From positions 1-53,849 of the forward strand of contig JBBRUT010000008.1 of the NCBI GenBank assembly GCA_038247555.1: a stretch of DNA of 53,849 nucleotides, in the 5' to 3' direction. This DNA comes from JAHBXL01 sp038247555 (GTDB lineage: Bacteria > Planctomycetota > Phycisphaerae > Phycisphaerales > UBA1924). A model generated the notes under the pieces. That model saw only the letters and a list, made by a program, of their open reading frames with translations. It was not told where the DNA came from and did no database searches. Positions 1 through 8,129 of the stretch are shown here, in pieces. Each line of letters starts with the position of its first letter. Position 1 is the first letter of the stretch. Made by a program: the position numbers and the translations under genes.

Positions 1-519
1 GGCAGGCTCTACGAAGGCCCCCTCGGCCTCGCCGGCGAGATCGGCCGCATCCGCCTCCGCGATGATGGCCCTGTCGGCTTTGCCAAACGCGGCAGCGCCG
101 AAGGATTCCTCTCCGGACCCGGCATGAGCCAGCTCGCCGACCAGGAAGCCCTCATCTGCATCCAGCGCGGCGAGAAGTCTCGCCTGCGCGACACGATCGA
201 GTCGGGCGCAAAGATTCGTGCTGAGGATCTGTGCGCGGCCTCCGCCGGGGGCGATGCCGCGGCCCGCCGCGTGACCGACCGCCTCGCCACCGAACTCGGC
301 CGCCTCTGCACCATCCTCACCGACATCCTCAACCCCGATGTCATCGTCCTGGGCACCATCGGAACCGCCTACCCCGAGCTCTTCATCCCCGGCGCAGCCC
401 GCCACATGCTCGATGAAGGCGTCCTGGCCGCCGCGAAGCACGTTCGCATCGTGCCCTCCGCGCTCACCCACCGCGGCGACCAATCAGCTCTGGCAATCGC
501 GGCAAGGCTTGCCGTTTGA
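1..519 (+). CDS. ROK-family sugar kinase/regulator, C-terminal part (5' end outside window)
   Basis: The reading frame is open from base 1, so the N-terminal ATP-binding part lies upstream of the window; 172 residues are visible. The segment LAGEIGR near the start corresponds to the conserved LxGExGH region of ROK proteins, and EGFLSGPGM matches the following helix. A C-terminal half with ILNPDVIVLG is also typical of the fold, where it packs against the nucleotide site. ROK proteins are mostly glucokinases, N-acetylmannosamine or fructose kinases, or repressors. The family's usual zinc-binding cysteine cluster (CxCGxxGC) between these motifs is absent: there is no Cys there. Substrate cannot be told from this part. 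Confidence 0.8.
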   Translation, partial: GRLYEGPLGLAGEIGRIRLRDDGPVGFAKRGSAEGFLSGPGMSQLADQEALICIQRGEKSRLRDTIESGAKIRAEDLCAASAGGDAAARRVTDRLATELGRLCTILTDILNPDVIVLGTIGTAYPELFIPGAARHMLDEGVLAAAKHVRIVPSALTHRGDQSALAIAARLAV

Positions 520-733
520 CCCATCGCGGGATTCCGCTCGCGCCGACCATGTTTTTATCGGTACGTCCCGAGAACCCACCAGTCTGGGAAGGGGATCGCG
601 TTCTGCGCGGCGGCCAGTGGGCCCGCGAGCTTCGTCTCGTGGCGTGCTGCACGGCCGGATCGCATCTTTCCCTTGTCGCTTGAGCCTGCCCGCACGGGCG
701 AGCTACCCAAGCGGCTCCACTGAAAGGGAAAAC

Positions 734-1480
734 ATGAAGACTCGCACCATGACTGTCTCTGCCTGTGTCGCCTTCGCCGGATTCGCTTCCATCGCGCAGG
801 CCGATCCGCAGTACACGACCGTGAACCCTGCGCCGGGCTCCGAGCTGGGCCACGCCGCGATCCTGACGAACATGTATGGCGGCACATGGACCTCCTCGGG
901 AGTCAACGTCTCCAGCGGCGTCTCGACGGCAATGCGGATCATGGATGCCGGTGCGCCCTCGGGTGGAGGTGTGGGTTTGCCGCTCAACGCCATCGAATCG
1001 TCGCAGGATGACATGTGGTCCGTGGCCGGTGGTCTGTTCGTCACGGTCACGGCCAAAGCCCGGTTTGCGGGCGACAGCCACATCTTCGGCTGGTTTGATG
1101 ACACCCAGCTCGACCCCGCCTTTCAGCCAGTCATCGGGACCGGAACGTTCGATGCCCCGGTCACGATCGAACTCAGCCCGATGTTCCGCTGGGCGCTGCA
1201 GAACGTTTCAACGGGACGCACCTTCTCGTCTCTTCCGATGACCAACCTTGGCGCGGGGGCGCGCTCGGGTGAGAGCTTCGACCAGCTTGTCTCGTACCTC
1301 ATCACCGGGACCGGCGGCCTCAACGAGGTCGCGCTCTTCTGGGAAGACCGCATCGGCGGGCAGGGCGCCGACTACGACTACAACGACGCCGTTGTCACCG
1401 TCTCGGTTGTTCCTGGCCCCGGCACCGGCGTGCTGGCCGGCCTCGGACTCCTCGGCCTCGCCGGCCGCCGTCGCCGCTGA
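734..1480 (+). CDS. Secreted PEP-CTERM-type protein with DUF4114-like motif
   Basis: A 248-residue exported protein. The chosen ATG follows GAAAGGGAAAAC and starts a signal peptide (MKTRTMTVSACVAFAGFASI, cleavage probably after AQA); the longer open frame upstream has no coding character. Near the C-terminus DYDYNDAVV resembles the D-x-D-[YF]-N-D motif of DUF4114 domains. The last 22 residues run PGPG, a hydrophobic helix, then RRRR, the layout of a PEP-CTERM sorting tail that exosortase/archaeosortase-like enzymes process in Planctomycetota. Function beyond surface or extracellular location is unknown. An intrinsic terminator follows. Confidence 0.8.
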   Translation: MKTRTMTVSACVAFAGFASIAQADPQYTTVNPAPGSELGHAAILTNMYGGTWTSSGVNVSSGVSTAMRIMDAGAPSGGGVGLPLNAIESSQDDMWSVAGGLFVTVTAKARFAGDSHIFGWFDDTQLDPAFQPVIGTGTFDAPVTIELSPMFRWALQNVSTGRTFSSLPMTNLGAGARSGESFDQLVSYLITGTGGLNEVALFWEDRIGGQGADYDYNDAVVTVSVVPGPGTGVLAGLGLLGLAGRRRR

Positions 1481-1541
1481 TCCTCGTTCGATGAGAGTTC
1501 CCCACCAGGCCCTTTCGGTTCATGGTGTTCCCTCCGTGCGC

Positions 1542-1574
1542 GGCCCCGCATCCAGCGGATGCGGGGTCGTTTTT
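1542..1574 (+). terminator. Rho-independent terminator
   Basis: A 12-bp stem (1542-1553 with 1557-1568, one G.U pair), a 3-base loop and a T tract at 1570-1574, placed about 60 bp after the PEP-CTERM gene. An in-frame ATG at 1559 of the next gene falls inside the stem, one reason for putting that gene's start at 1592. Confidence 0.8.
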
Positions 1575-1591
1575 CCTTCCACTCACCGCCC

Positions 1592-2413
1592 ATGCGTCAG
1601 CCGCTTGCGGTCCTGCTTCCCGTACGTCACAATCTCCACGTGCGTGACCCGGCTGCCCAACCCATTCCGATCGCCTCCATCATCGTGCCAACGTATCAGG
1701 AAGCCGCTGTCATCGCCACCCTTATCCGAAGGCTCGATGATGTCCGTGAACGTGCCGGGCTCGACTTCGAGCTCATCGTCGTTGACGACAACAGCCCCGA
1801 CGGCACCGCCGCGGCTGCCCACGCGCTTGAAGCCCCGTGGGTCCATGTCATCGAACGCCGCGCCCCGCGAAGCCTGGCCGGCGCTGTCCTCGATGGCTTT
1901 GTCCACGCGCGCGCTGACATCCTGCTAGTCATGGATGCTGACCTCACCCATCCGCCCTCCGCCGTCCCGGATCTCATCGCAGCCATCCGCTCCGGCGGGC
2001 AGATGGCCATCGGATCGCGCTACGTCGAAGGCGGAACAACCGACGCTCGCTGGCCGTGGACGCGGCGGGCCGCCAGCACATCCGCGACCCTGCTCGTCCG
2101 TCCCCTTGTCCACACCACCGATCCGCTCTCCGGCTTCTTTGCCATTCGCCGCGAGGTGCTCAGCGACGCCGGACCAATCCACGCCCAAGGGTTCAAGATC
2201 GGCCTCGAGCTTCTCGTCCGGGCACGCATCCGCAGGCCCATCGATATCCCCATCAACTTTACCGACCGGGCGAGGGGCCTCAGCAAAGCCTCGTCGCGTG
2301 AAGCATGGCGATTCTTCGCACAGGTCACGCGGCTGTACGCGCTCGCCATCGCCCGCATCGTCGGATTGACCAGCCATCGCTCGTCAACGCCGGATGCCAA
2401 GGGGCATGCATGA
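1592..2413 (+). CDS. Family 2 glycosyltransferase, dolichyl/polyprenyl-phosphate mannose synthase (DPM1)-like
   Basis: A 273-residue GT-A enzyme. Visible motifs are IIVPTYQEA (nucleotide-sugar site, about residue 31), VVDDNSPDGT (about 65), MDADLTHPP (metal-binding DxD, about 113) and SGFFAIRR. This set is characteristic of polyprenyl-phosphate hexose synthases, which transfer mannose or glucose from GDP/UDP-sugar to a lipid phosphate on the cytoplasmic membrane face. It has no C-terminal membrane helices, like the short soluble DPM1 type. The start at 1592 is preferred because the ATG at 1559 lies in the preceding terminator stem. Its stop overlaps the next gene's start (ATGA), so the two are probably co-translated. 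Sugar specificity is not determinable. Confidence 0.85.
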   Translation: MRQPLAVLLPVRHNLHVRDPAAQPIPIASIIVPTYQEAAVIATLIRRLDDVRERAGLDFELIVVDDNSPDGTAAAAHALEAPWVHVIERRAPRSLAGAVLDGFVHARADILLVMDADLTHPPSAVPDLIAAIRSGGQMAIGSRYVEGGTTDARWPWTRRAASTSATLLVRPLVHTTDPLSGFFAIRREVLSDAGPIHAQGFKIGLELLVRARIRRPIDIPINFTDRARGLSKASSREAWRFFAQVTRLYALAIARIVGLTSHRSSTPDAKGHA

Positions 2414-4503
2414 CACCCGCACCATGCCAGCCTCGCGGCCACACGTGGCTCTGTGCTTTGATCCTCACTCTCGCCTGCGCGGCGGTGTTCTGTGGCGTGG
2501 CCCGCAGCAGCATCCTGCACTGGGACGATCGCTACCACACCGTCGAGAACCCCTGGTTCCAGACAATCAATCGCGAGAGCTTTACACACTTCTGGGCCGA
2601 GCAGTACGGCAACCTCTACATCCCCGTGGCCTACAACGTGCTCGCCGGTGAGATCTGGCTCACGCAGCGGGCAACCGGCGACCCCAACATCGAGTCACTC
2701 GGCCCGCTGCTGCTCCAATGCTTCAAGCTCCTTCTCCACACCCTCGCGGCCATCATGGCGTTCTTCATGATCCGGCGATTCACCCGAAGCGATTGGCCGG
2801 CTCTCGCGGGCACACTTCTTTTCGCGCTCCATCCTCTTCAGGCCGAGTCCGTCGCATGGATCTCCGAAACCCGCGGCCTGCTCGGCTCGGTCTTCGGCCT
2901 CGCAAGCATCCTCGCGCTCTCTCGCTGCACTCAGGATCTCCCCGCTCAGGCCTCGCTGGCCGCCGAACGCTCCCGCGCGCTTCGAACCTCAGTAGGCATG
3001 GGAAACCTCGCGACACAACTCTCGTGGTGGTTCATCGCCGCGATACTTCTCTCCGCCGCGTTGCTCTCCAAGCCCGCCACCGTCGCCATCCCCCTCATCG
3101 CTATGGCGTGGCTGTGGGCCATTGGCACACCATCGAAGCGCATCGCAATCACCGTCGCGCCGTTGCTTCTGCTTTCAGCCGCCACGGTCATCATCACGCA
3201 ATCCGTGCAGGTCGCCTCCATCCTCCCCGATGCTCCAGCCTGGTGGCAACGGCCGCTCATCGCGGCAGATGCCGCCCTCTTCTACATCGCCAAACTGCTC
3301 TGGCCGATCGGGCTCGCGCCCGACTACGGACGCACTCCCACCTTTGTGCTGGCGAAGTGGAGCGGCTGGTGGCCGTGGCTCGCCCTCTTGCTCGCGGCCG
3401 GGGCCACACTCACCGCCTGCTATGCTGCCCGCCGTTCGCGCATCGCCCTCGCCTCCCTCTCCATCTCGCTGCTCGCACTTCTGCCGGTACTTGGCTTTTC
3501 CACTTTCCACCATCAAGCAATTTCAACCGTCACCGATCGCTACGCATACCTCGCACTCCTCGGCCCGGCCACCCTGCTTGGGATGTGGCTCGCGCGTTCC
3601 CGCAAAGCAACTCCCCGGCTCGTCGTGGCGATCGCCATCGCCGCGTGCGCGTGGCTTTCGTTCGTTCAGATCCGGCACTGGCGCACCGACGAATCACTCT
3701 GGCGGCACGCGATCGCCGTGAACCCTTCAAGCCCGGTCGGCCACAACAACCTCGGACGCGAGTATCAGCGGCAGGGACGACTCGCCGATGCCGAGCCGCA
3801 CTTGCTTCGCGCCGTCGAGCTGGATCCGGATTCCGCAAGCACGCTCATCAACCTCGGGGAGCTGCGATCGGCGCAGAACCTGCCCGCGGAGGCCGAGGCC
3901 CTGTATCGCCGCGCGGTCGGACTTTCGCCCGCGGATGTCCGTGGCCTGATCGACCTTGGGATTCTGCTGGCCCAGACAGGCCGCGATGCCGAGGCGGGTG
4001 GCGTTCTCCGGCGTGCGATCGATCTGCAACCGGATCATCCGGAGGCGCAGATCAATCTTGCGGTGCTGGAGATGCGTGCGGGCCGACTGGATGCCGCATC
4101 GGCTCGGCTCGAAGGCGTCGTCGCGAATCGCCCTTGGCATCCGCAGGCGCTGTACAACTTGGCGCTGGTGCGTGCTGGGCAAGGCCGGTGGAAGGAGGCC
4201 GCGGAACTGTGGGACCGGGCGATCGCGGAGGGGATCGCGACGGTTGAAGCGTTTCTGCGGTGCGGGGATGCGTATGTTCGCGCGGGGATGCTCGTGGAGG
4301 CGGAGCGGACCTATCTGGCGGCGATTGTCGTGCACCCGACTTCGTACGAGCCATTCAACAATCTCGGGCTGCTGCACATCCGACAGGGACGCGTGGCGGA
4401 TGCGGTGCGGGCGTTTGAGCGGGCCGCGGCGGTTGCGCCCGATGCTCCCGAGCCGCGAGAGAATCTGCTTGCGGCCAGAAAGCTGCTTGAGCGCGCCGAG
4501 TAG
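2410..4503 (+). CDS. Multi-pass membrane protein with C-terminal TPR repeats, TMTC/GT-C-like
   Basis: A 697-residue protein beginning at the ATG that overlaps the preceding glycosyltransferase stop by 4 bp. Residues 1 to about 430 form roughly ten membrane helices; the first loop carries HWDD (Asp39-Asp40) and a later segment FALHPLQAESVAWISETRG, both typical of TMTC-like GT-C proteins, where the acidic pair in the first external loop is the presumed catalytic site. Residues from about 444 to the end are six or seven TPR repeats (NNLGREYQRQGRLADAEPHL and similar). Eukaryotic TMTC1-4 are O-mannosyltransferases using dolichyl-phosphate mannose. The coupled DPM1-like gene upstream would supply such a donor, so protein O-glycosylation is a reasonable inference, not proven. 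Confidence 0.75.
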   Translation: MTPAPCQPRGHTWLCALILTLACAAVFCGVARSSILHWDDRYHTVENPWFQTINRESFTHFWAEQYGNLYIPVAYNVLAGEIWLTQRATGDPNIESLGPLLLQCFKLLLHTLAAIMAFFMIRRFTRSDWPALAGTLLFALHPLQAESVAWISETRGLLGSVFGLASILALSRCTQDLPAQASLAAERSRALRTSVGMGNLATQLSWWFIAAILLSAALLSKPATVAIPLIAMAWLWAIGTPSKRIAITVAPLLLLSAATVIITQSVQVASILPDAPAWWQRPLIAADAALFYIAKLLWPIGLAPDYGRTPTFVLAKWSGWWPWLALLLAAGATLTACYAARRSRIALASLSISLLALLPVLGFSTFHHQAISTVTDRYAYLALLGPATLLGMWLARSRKATPRLVVAIAIAACAWLSFVQIRHWRTDESLWRHAIAVNPSSPVGHNNLGREYQRQGRLADAEPHLLRAVELDPDSASTLINLGELRSAQNLPAEAEALYRRAVGLSPADVRGLIDLGILLAQTGRDAEAGGVLRRAIDLQPDHPEAQINLAVLEMRAGRLDAASARLEGVVANRPWHPQALYNLALVRAGQGRWKEAAELWDRAIAEGIATVEAFLRCGDAYVRAGMLVEAERTYLAAIVVHPTSYEPFNNLGLLHIRQGRVADAVRAFERAAAVAPDAPEPRENLLAARKLLERAE

Positions 4504-4505
4504 CG

Positions 4506-5681
4506 TTACGCGGCGGCACAGCGCCTTCGCCGCAGGAAGACCGCCGCGCCAGCGCCCAGGAGCGCGAGCGAGCCAGGCGCGGGAATGTTGCTTGCGAGCA
4601 TGACCGCGCTGGTGCCGTTTGCGAGCTGCACGCCGTAGGCAAAGTCGCCGGCCTCGTTCAGGCCGTCGGGGTTGAAGGTCAGCCCTGTGACGGTGGAGTC
4701 GAGCAGTTCATCGCCCAGGGCGATGAGCGTGCTGATGGGGCTGCCGAAGAGGTCGCCGTACTCAATGCGCTGCACGGCGCCACCAAGACCATCGGTCCGC
4801 GCGAAGACGACCGCGCCTGCCTCATTGGCTCCCGGCTCGGAGAAATCGAGACCGGGACCGAAGAAGTTCTCGCCGCGGATGGTGATGATCGAGCCGCCAC
4901 TGATGGGCGAGGCAAATACGCCGCGCAGCCCGGCCGACGATTGCGTCGCGGTGAACACGGCGGACTGCTGAGAGACCGCGGGATCGCTGAAGTCTGTGAA
5001 CTCCTGGAGAACGGGGATGGTGCCCCGGAAGCCGCCGGGCGATGCGGCAAAGAGCCCCTGGCCGATTGCGCTGCTTCCGCGCGTCACGACATCGCCGCTT
5101 GAAGTTTGTGCAGCGCGGCCCTCGGGTGTGAAGGCATCGTTGCCGCCCACGATGGTGATGTGATTGCCCCCGGGCGGGTAGGCCAACAGCTCAGCAACGC
5201 CTGAAGCTCCGACGACGTTGGTAAACACTGTTCCATCGGGGCCGATAGATGGGCTGCGGAAGCCGGAACCGTTGATGGTGAGCAGACTGCCTCCGCCGCG
5301 GCGAACGAAGAGGGCGCTTGCGCCGTTGTCAAAGTCGGAGAAGGCGAAGTCGCCCGCGCTGTTGGTGCTTGGTGGGGACATCGCCGGTGAGGCAAAGTCC
5401 GCGCCGCGGATGGTGAGGCGGACGCCGCCAGCGGTGGGGGGGCTGGAGGGCTGGAGCGCGAACATGCCGGTTCCGCCGGGGCTGGCGGCGCGGAAGGTTA
5501 GGAGGTCGCCATCGGAGAGGGCGACGGAGAGGGCCATTTCGCCTTCGAGCTCATTGGAGATGAACATCGGATTCTGGTTCTGCGCGTGGGCTGCGCTGGT
5601 GCATGCGCACGCCGCGGCGACCGCCAGGGCGATGGCGCAACGGATAGAACCAAACCGAGCACGCAGGTGCTGATGGGACAT
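4506..5681 (-). CDS. Secreted PEP-CTERM protein with repeated beta-structure
   Basis: A 391-residue exported protein. The start at 5681 is chosen for a strong Shine-Dalgarno (GGAGGAG) and a signal peptide of about 33 residues ending AAHA; the upstream ATG at 5714 lacks one. The body repeats a pattern of the form LTIxGxxFxxPxxS with phrases such as GDFAF and GGxITIxGxxxF, about seven times, suggesting a beta-propeller or beta-helix. The C-terminus is PAPGSLALLGAGAA followed by FLRRRR, a PEP-CTERM-like sorting tail. It converges on the TPR gene with only two bases between the stops. Function unknown. Confidence 0.8.
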   Translation of the reverse strand: MSHQHLRARFGSIRCAIALAVAAACACTSAAHAQNQNPMFISNELEGEMALSVALSDGDLLTFRAASPGGTGMFALQPSSPPTAGGVRLTIRGADFASPAMSPPSTNSAGDFAFSDFDNGASALFVRRGGGSLLTINGSGFRSPSIGPDGTVFTNVVGASGVAELLAYPPGGNHITIVGGNDAFTPEGRAAQTSSGDVVTRGSSAIGQGLFAASPGGFRGTIPVLQEFTDFSDPAVSQQSAVFTATQSSAGLRGVFASPISGGSIITIRGENFFGPGLDFSEPGANEAGAVVFARTDGLGGAVQRIEYGDLFGSPISTLIALGDELLDSTVTGLTFNPDGLNEAGDFAYGVQLANGTSAVMLASNIPAPGSLALLGAGAAVFLRRRRCAAA

Positions 5682-5756
5682 CGATCTCTCTCCTCCACCC
5701 GGAAGTGAGGGCACGCGGTTTCCATGCCGCGAGCCGCCGGGCAGTCTCTCGTCTAC

Positions 5757-5785
5757 ATCCTAACACAAAGCGGACTGAAAGCCAA
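5757..5785 (-). promoter_or_regulatory. Candidate sigma-70-type promoter for the 4506-5681 gene
   Basis: Read on the minus strand: TTGGCT (-35, 5785-5780), a 17-bp spacer, and TAGGAT (-10, 5762-5757). Each hexamer matches the consensus at four of six positions. It would give a 5' leader of about 70 nt. Confidence 0.4.
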
Positions 5786-6399
5786 GGGAAAGGGCGGAAG
5801 GGGGGGAGAAGGGACGAAGGGACGTAGCGTGCGAGTCGAATGAGCAGGTGGCAGGCCCTGCGGACGCTGGTGTCGGCCGTGGCGGCGATGCGGTCGGCGT
5901 TGAGGCTCGGCTGGGCGAGGTTGCGGCCGCGATCGGCGACGTGGGCGAGTGGAGAGTGGGAGGAGCGGGAGGTCGAATGGAAAACAAAAAAGCTGCGCGC
6001 AAGACCACCTGTTTGTGGGTGGATGTGTGGAGTGAGCACGGGCGGCGGCTGCGGGCGCGGCTGGTGAATTGGAGTTTTGGTCCCCTCGGAGAACATGGGC
6101 ACAGTTTGGCTTATGGTCGGGTTTTTGTCAAGGGTTTATTCTAGGATTTTGAGAGGTGTCGATGCGGTGGCGCAAGTGGTTGGTTGGATTTGGGTTCGGA
6201 CAGTTTGGACGGCGGGGGAGCAGTCGGGGTGGAGGTGGAGGTGGCGGCGGTGATGGGGGTCGTGGCGCGGAGAGAGAACGACGAAGAAACGCAGCGGCCT
6301 CAAACGCCGGCCCGGCTTGAAGCCAAAGAGGAACCGAAGGGGTATCGAGGTGGCCTACCAGGGGTTAACTTCGTCGCATTCGGCGACTCATGGAGTGGA
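5786..6399. other. Intergenic stretch without a supported gene
   Basis: About 600 bp between the PEP-CTERM promoter and the end of the frameshifted lipoprotein gene. The plus strand is strikingly purine/G-rich, with a run of G tracts at 5792-5821 and again near 6210-6260; a lower-GC patch lies at about 6065-6160. Open frames here have no recognisable domain, signal peptide or convincing ribosome site, so I call none. Confidence 0.5.
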
Positions 6400-6998
6400 C
6401 TACTGAGCAGTCGGTGCCGGTTCGAGGCGACGGATTTTCTCGACGGTGAAGCCGCGGCCGCGAGCCAGCGGTTGCTCCTCGCCATTGATGACAGGACCGA
6501 TGGGGCGCTGCAGAAAGAAATCGGGGTCGCCCGGCTTCGGCGGCGTGTAGAGCTCGCCGGGTGTGTATGTGCACACGATCTCGACTTCTGCATCAGCAAA
6601 CGCGTCAAGGTCTTCGCACGAGATCAACGTCGATGGACGTAGTTGGATTGTGCCGTGGAGTCGAAGTTCGAGCCTCTGTTGCTCATCAAGCTCAAGCAGA
6701 TGCATGAAAAGGCACGGTGCGTTCCAAGCTTCGAACGACTTGGTTAGGGGGCGGCGAACAAACTTGCCGCGAAGGGTGTAGGTGTCGGCTGCACGGCCGT
6801 CGGGCTCAAGAACGGGCGGCGCGAGTGCGGGACCTGGGGACGGGGATGGGGGGTAAGCGTGGGAGAGGCAGCGGGCGCGTCGGGTATGTCTTGAGTAGCG
6901 GCGGACGAAGGGGGTGGGGATGGCGCGGAACGTTCGCCGCAGCCAGTGCAGGAGAGCGTCAGCGTGAGTGCCGCGGCGAGAGAGAGGAAGCGGTGCAT
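6400..6998 (-). pseudogene. Small lipoprotein gene interrupted by a -1 frameshift
   Basis: The ATG at 6998 opens a lipoprotein signal peptide (MHRFLSLAAALTLTLSCTGC, lipobox Cys at residue 20) and a Pro/Ser-rich linker, but this frame then becomes meaningless. The frame one base away continues with a well-formed sequence (TYTLRGKFVRRPLTKSFEAW to VEKIRRLEPAPTAQ) up to the TAG at 6400-6402. The two frames join cleanly if one base is added in the G6 run at 6848-6853 (C6 on the coding strand). So either the assembly lost a base, the gene is broken, or slippage occurs. The intact product would be an exported lipoprotein of about 200 residues and unknown function. Confidence 0.65.
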
Positions 6999-7099
6999 GG
7001 GTGTTGATTGAACACGCGGGATGAAAAGGCGTTGCAGGACGCGGCGGGGACGGAGAGAAGTGAGCCACGACCGTGAGGAACCGAACTCTCACGAAGGGG

Positions 7100-7946
7100 C
7101 TACGTGGGCGACCCGTCGAAGTTGGGTGGAATCAGGGGCCACGGCGTTCCGCATTCGGGGCAGCGTTCGGGGCCGGTGCGAATCAGCGCAGCGCCGGGTA
7201 CGCCTTCGAACGGAGAGGGGAGATCGGAGAGGGGGTAGTTGCAGTCGGGGCACCGCAGTTCTGACGCGGCGCGCGCAATGCGGTAGGGGAATCGGTAGCC
7301 AATGAAGAATAGAGACACAAGGCCGATGATCGGGCCCAGAATGATTGGAGTTAGCAGTTGGGGAAACTGATATGTGGAGGGTCTCATGAGTGCCGGGAGC
7401 ATGAGGACGAGGACGAAGATGGTGCGGTACAACTGCTTGTGCCAGACAACGTGGACGCGGTTCAGTTCAAGAGGACCGCTTTGGCGGATAAACCTCAGGC
7501 GTCGAGCATGTGCGGACAGATGTGTGGAGAGCTGCGCCGCGATTTCGACATCGATCATGCCACGGCGGTGAATGGCGAGCGCCCGGCGAACCTCGGCGGT
7601 GCGCAATCGGGAGAAGGCGACAAGAGACGGGTCGACATACTTGAAGCTTGCACCGATGGCCACGGCGAAGAGCAGCAGGGTCGAGCCGAATTGGAGCGCG
7701 GGGCGCAGCGCGGGGTCGATCGGACTGATCTGCGGGACGAGAAGGTCAATGTGCAGCGTGATGTGGAGAGTTATGAGCGCGAGTGCAATCGGGACGAATG
7801 GTGGAGGGGCGAGAGCCGAGCTTGAAGCGAAGTCGGGGAACCCGGCGGCCGAGGAGTATTGATCGTGCGGGCGGGGGCTTGATCTTGCTCGGCACGCTGG
7901 CCCGGCTCAGGATGTCCCAGTTTGAGTATCGCGGCAGGCGGGGCAT
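7100..7946 (-). CDS. Membrane protein with C-terminal zinc ribbon, probably frameshifted near its N-terminus
   Basis: The downstream part is clear: membrane helices, then RCPDCNYPLSDL and ERCPECGTPW, two CxxC knuckles of a zinc ribbon. The only conventional start in that frame is the GTG at 7663, which would begin in the middle of a membrane helix. Upstream of it the same frame still reads as membrane protein (PFVPIALALITLHITLHIDL) back to a TGA at 7907-7909, without any ATG, GTG or TTG. The neighbouring frame has an ATG at 7946. A one-base shift between about 7748 and 7906, for example in the G5 run near 7872-7876, would join them. The boundaries are therefore provisional, and the function is unknown. 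Confidence 0.55.
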
Positions 7947-8084
7947 GGGGGGAGGATCACGGAAGTCACTGGGGATGCCGAGAGCGGAGCGGCCAGTTAT
8001 CCAGCGGCAATTTAAGGCAGGGTCAGAGTGGGGGTGCGGCGAGTGGTTGTTGCAACTGCACGCGAGCGTGGAGCAGCGCTCAAT

Positions 8085-8120
8085 CCGGGGCTTTGGTCGC
8101 AGAGCCGACCTCAGCCCCGG
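8085..8120 (-). terminator. Strong 3' hairpin after thrS
   Basis: A nested inverted repeat begins 10 nt after the thrS stop: an 8-bp outer stem (8085-8092 with 8113-8120), a small internal loop, then a 5-bp inner stem (GGTCG/CGACC). No T tract follows on the minus strand, so it may stabilise the 3' end or act with Rho rather than terminate alone. Confidence 0.45.
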
Positions 8121-8129
8121 CGTCGCGGA

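Noticed and set aside
1559..1591. Earlier ATG for the DPM1-like glycosyltransferase
   Set aside because: It lies inside the stem of the intrinsic terminator of the preceding gene; the ATG at 1592 is free of it.
5848..6144. Small open frame of 98 codons on the plus strand
   Set aside because: Gly/Ala/Val-rich, no ribosome site, no domain, and inside a purine-biased stretch that makes open frames by composition.
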